Source of the DNA: Flavobacteriales bacterium UBA5869
Lineage (GTDB): Bacteria > Bacteroidota > Bacteroidia > Flavobacteriales_D > Crocinitomicaceae
Assembly: GCA_002432565.1 (NCBI GenBank)
Contig: DJFP01000188.1
Location: 21,781-27,574 of the forward strand
DNA: 5,794 nucleotides
Direction: 5' to 3'
The number at the start of each line of letters is the position of its first letter. The stretch's first letter is position 1. Of the stretch, positions 4,830 through 5,794 are shown piece by piece. The notes under the pieces were generated by a model. The model made no database searches and was not told the DNA's origin. It saw nothing but the letters and a program-made list of their open reading frames with translations. Both the position numbers and the translations under genes were made by a program.

Positions 4830-5794
4830 ATGATTCAAAAAATAACGAAATTCTTCGTATCAGGATTGCTATGTTTTATTGTCAACACCTGTTTTTCTCA
4901 AACACAAACGGTTCGCGGCACAGTTGTCGACAATATTTCCCAGTCCTCGATCCCCGGTGCGATTGTGAAGGTCACCGGGTTAGATTCCCTGATTCATGCC
5001 GTAACAGACGAGGATGGTAAATTCACCCTGCTGCGTGTCCCGGTCGGAAACCGAAGCATTGAAATCACCGCAACCGATTACAAACCGGTGATCATGCAAA
5101 ACATAACCGTAAATGCAGGAAAGGAGCTCGTGCTCAACATCAACCTGGAAGAAGATATCCGGGCAATAAACGAAGTAGTGATTTCTGCCAAAACGGACAA
5201 AAACAGTCCGCTGAATGAACTTTCTACCGTCAGTACCAGAACATTTTCTGTGGAAGAAACCCAGAAATTTGCCGCTGCGGTAAACGACCCTGCAAGAATG
5301 GCAACCTCTTTTGCCGGAGTGGTAACAGCCGGTGATGGGAATAATCATATTTCCATCCGCGGGAACTCACCGAACGGTTTACTATGGCGTATGGAAGGCG
5401 TGGAAATTCCAAACCCGAACCATTTTTCGAATGTGGGAACAGCAGGTGGTGGGATCTCTATCTTAAGCGCTCAATTAATGAGTAATTCCGACTTCTCAAC
5501 AGGAGCTTTTGCCGCAGAATACGGGAATGCACTTTCCGGCGTGTTTGATCTGCGACTTCGAAAAGGGAATAACGAAAAACGGGAATACACCGTGCAGCTC
5601 GGAATCCTTGGTTTGGATGTAGCGACCGAAGGTCCGTTCAAAAAAGGCTATGAAGGCTCCTACCTGATCAACTACCGCTATTCGACCCTGAATATCCTGG
5701 GAAAAATCGGTATTCCGATCGGTGATGCAAACACCAATTTCCAGGACTTGTCATTCAACTTCTATTTACCGACGAAAAAACTCGGAAAATTTAC
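4830..5794 (+). CDS. TonB-dependent receptor with carboxypeptidase-like regulatory domain (3' truncated)
   Basis: From the ATG at 4830 the frame stays open to the window end, giving 321 complete codons. A signal peptide covers 1-23 (likely cleavage CFS|Q). A carboxypeptidase-regulatory-like domain follows (about 26-107: VRGTVVDNISQSSIPGAIVK, then TDEDGKFTLLRVPVG). The segment INEVVISA (113-120) is the usual join to the plug. The plug (about 135-243) contains SIRGNSPNGLLWRMEGVEIP (175-194), STGAFAAEYGNALSGVFDL (223-241) and the start of the barrel (LGILGLDVATEGPF). No STN domain precedes it, so it is not itself a FecA-type transducer. It should import a substrate across the outer membrane using TonB energy; nothing here identifies the substrate, and no SusD partner is in view. 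It begins 9 bases after the GIN gene and should share its ECF-like promoter. Confidence 0.93.
   Translation, partial: MIQKITKFFVSGLLCFIVNTCFSQTQTVRGTVVDNISQSSIPGAIVKVTGLDSLIHAVTDEDGKFTLLRVPVGNRSIEITATDYKPVIMQNITVNAGKELVLNINLEEDIRAINEVVISAKTDKNSPLNELSTVSTRTFSVEETQKFAAAVNDPARMATSFAGVVTAGDGNNHISIRGNSPNGLLWRMEGVEIPNPNHFSNVGTAGGGISILSAQLMSNSDFSTGAFAAEYGNALSGVFDLRLRKGNNEKREYTVQLGILGLDVATEGPFKKGYEGSYLINYRYSTLNILGKIGIPIGDANTNFQDLSFNFYLPTKKLGKF

Noticed and set aside
4980..5348. Minus-strand open frame of 122 codons
   Set aside because: It lies entirely inside the signal/plug part of the TonB receptor on the + strand, whose domains are clear; the Cys- and His-rich, low-pattern translation looks like an antisense shadow.

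Overview
The window reads as part of a Bacteroidota chromosome, probably Flavobacteriales. The evidence is a Bacteroidetes-type ECF sigma / FecR anti-sigma pair with a C-terminal DUF4974 domain, a GIN-domain lipoprotein, a TonB-dependent receptor with a carboxypeptidase-like regulatory domain, weak or absent Shine-Dalgarno sequences, and a TAnnTTTG-type promoter element. All genes are on the + strand. A genus such as Fluviicola is only a guess.

Layout: (1) 1-450 is the C-terminal end of a probable DUF5916 outer-membrane barrel protein. (2) 451-589 is an intergenic block holding a perfect 28-bp palindrome, an A-tract, an ECF-like promoter and an overlapping housekeeping-type promoter. (3) 590-3968 is a tightly overlapping three-gene operon: ECF sigma factor, FecR-like anti-sigma factor, and a secreted protein with an STN domain, a carboxypeptidase-like domain, about twelve 14-16-residue repeats and a barrel-like C-terminus. 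(4) 3969-4094 is a second intergenic block that repeats the design of the first: a perfect 42-bp palindrome with the same core, an A-tract, and an ECF-like promoter with identical spacing. (5) 4095-5794 is a second operon: a GIN-domain lipoprotein with seven ISGSG repeats, then a TonB-dependent receptor cut by the window end.

Proposed logic (inference): a cell-surface signal reaches the periplasmic STN domain of the repeat protein and passes to the C-terminal domain of the FecR-like protein. The sigma factor is then freed or activated and fires both its own operon and the GIN/TonB-receptor operon through near-identical promoters. In a standard FecA-type system the STN domain sits on the TonB receptor. 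Here it sits on a separate protein that shows no TonB plug, while the nearby TonB receptor has no STN domain. Together with the duplicated palindrome-promoter module, this split arrangement is the most interesting feature of the window.
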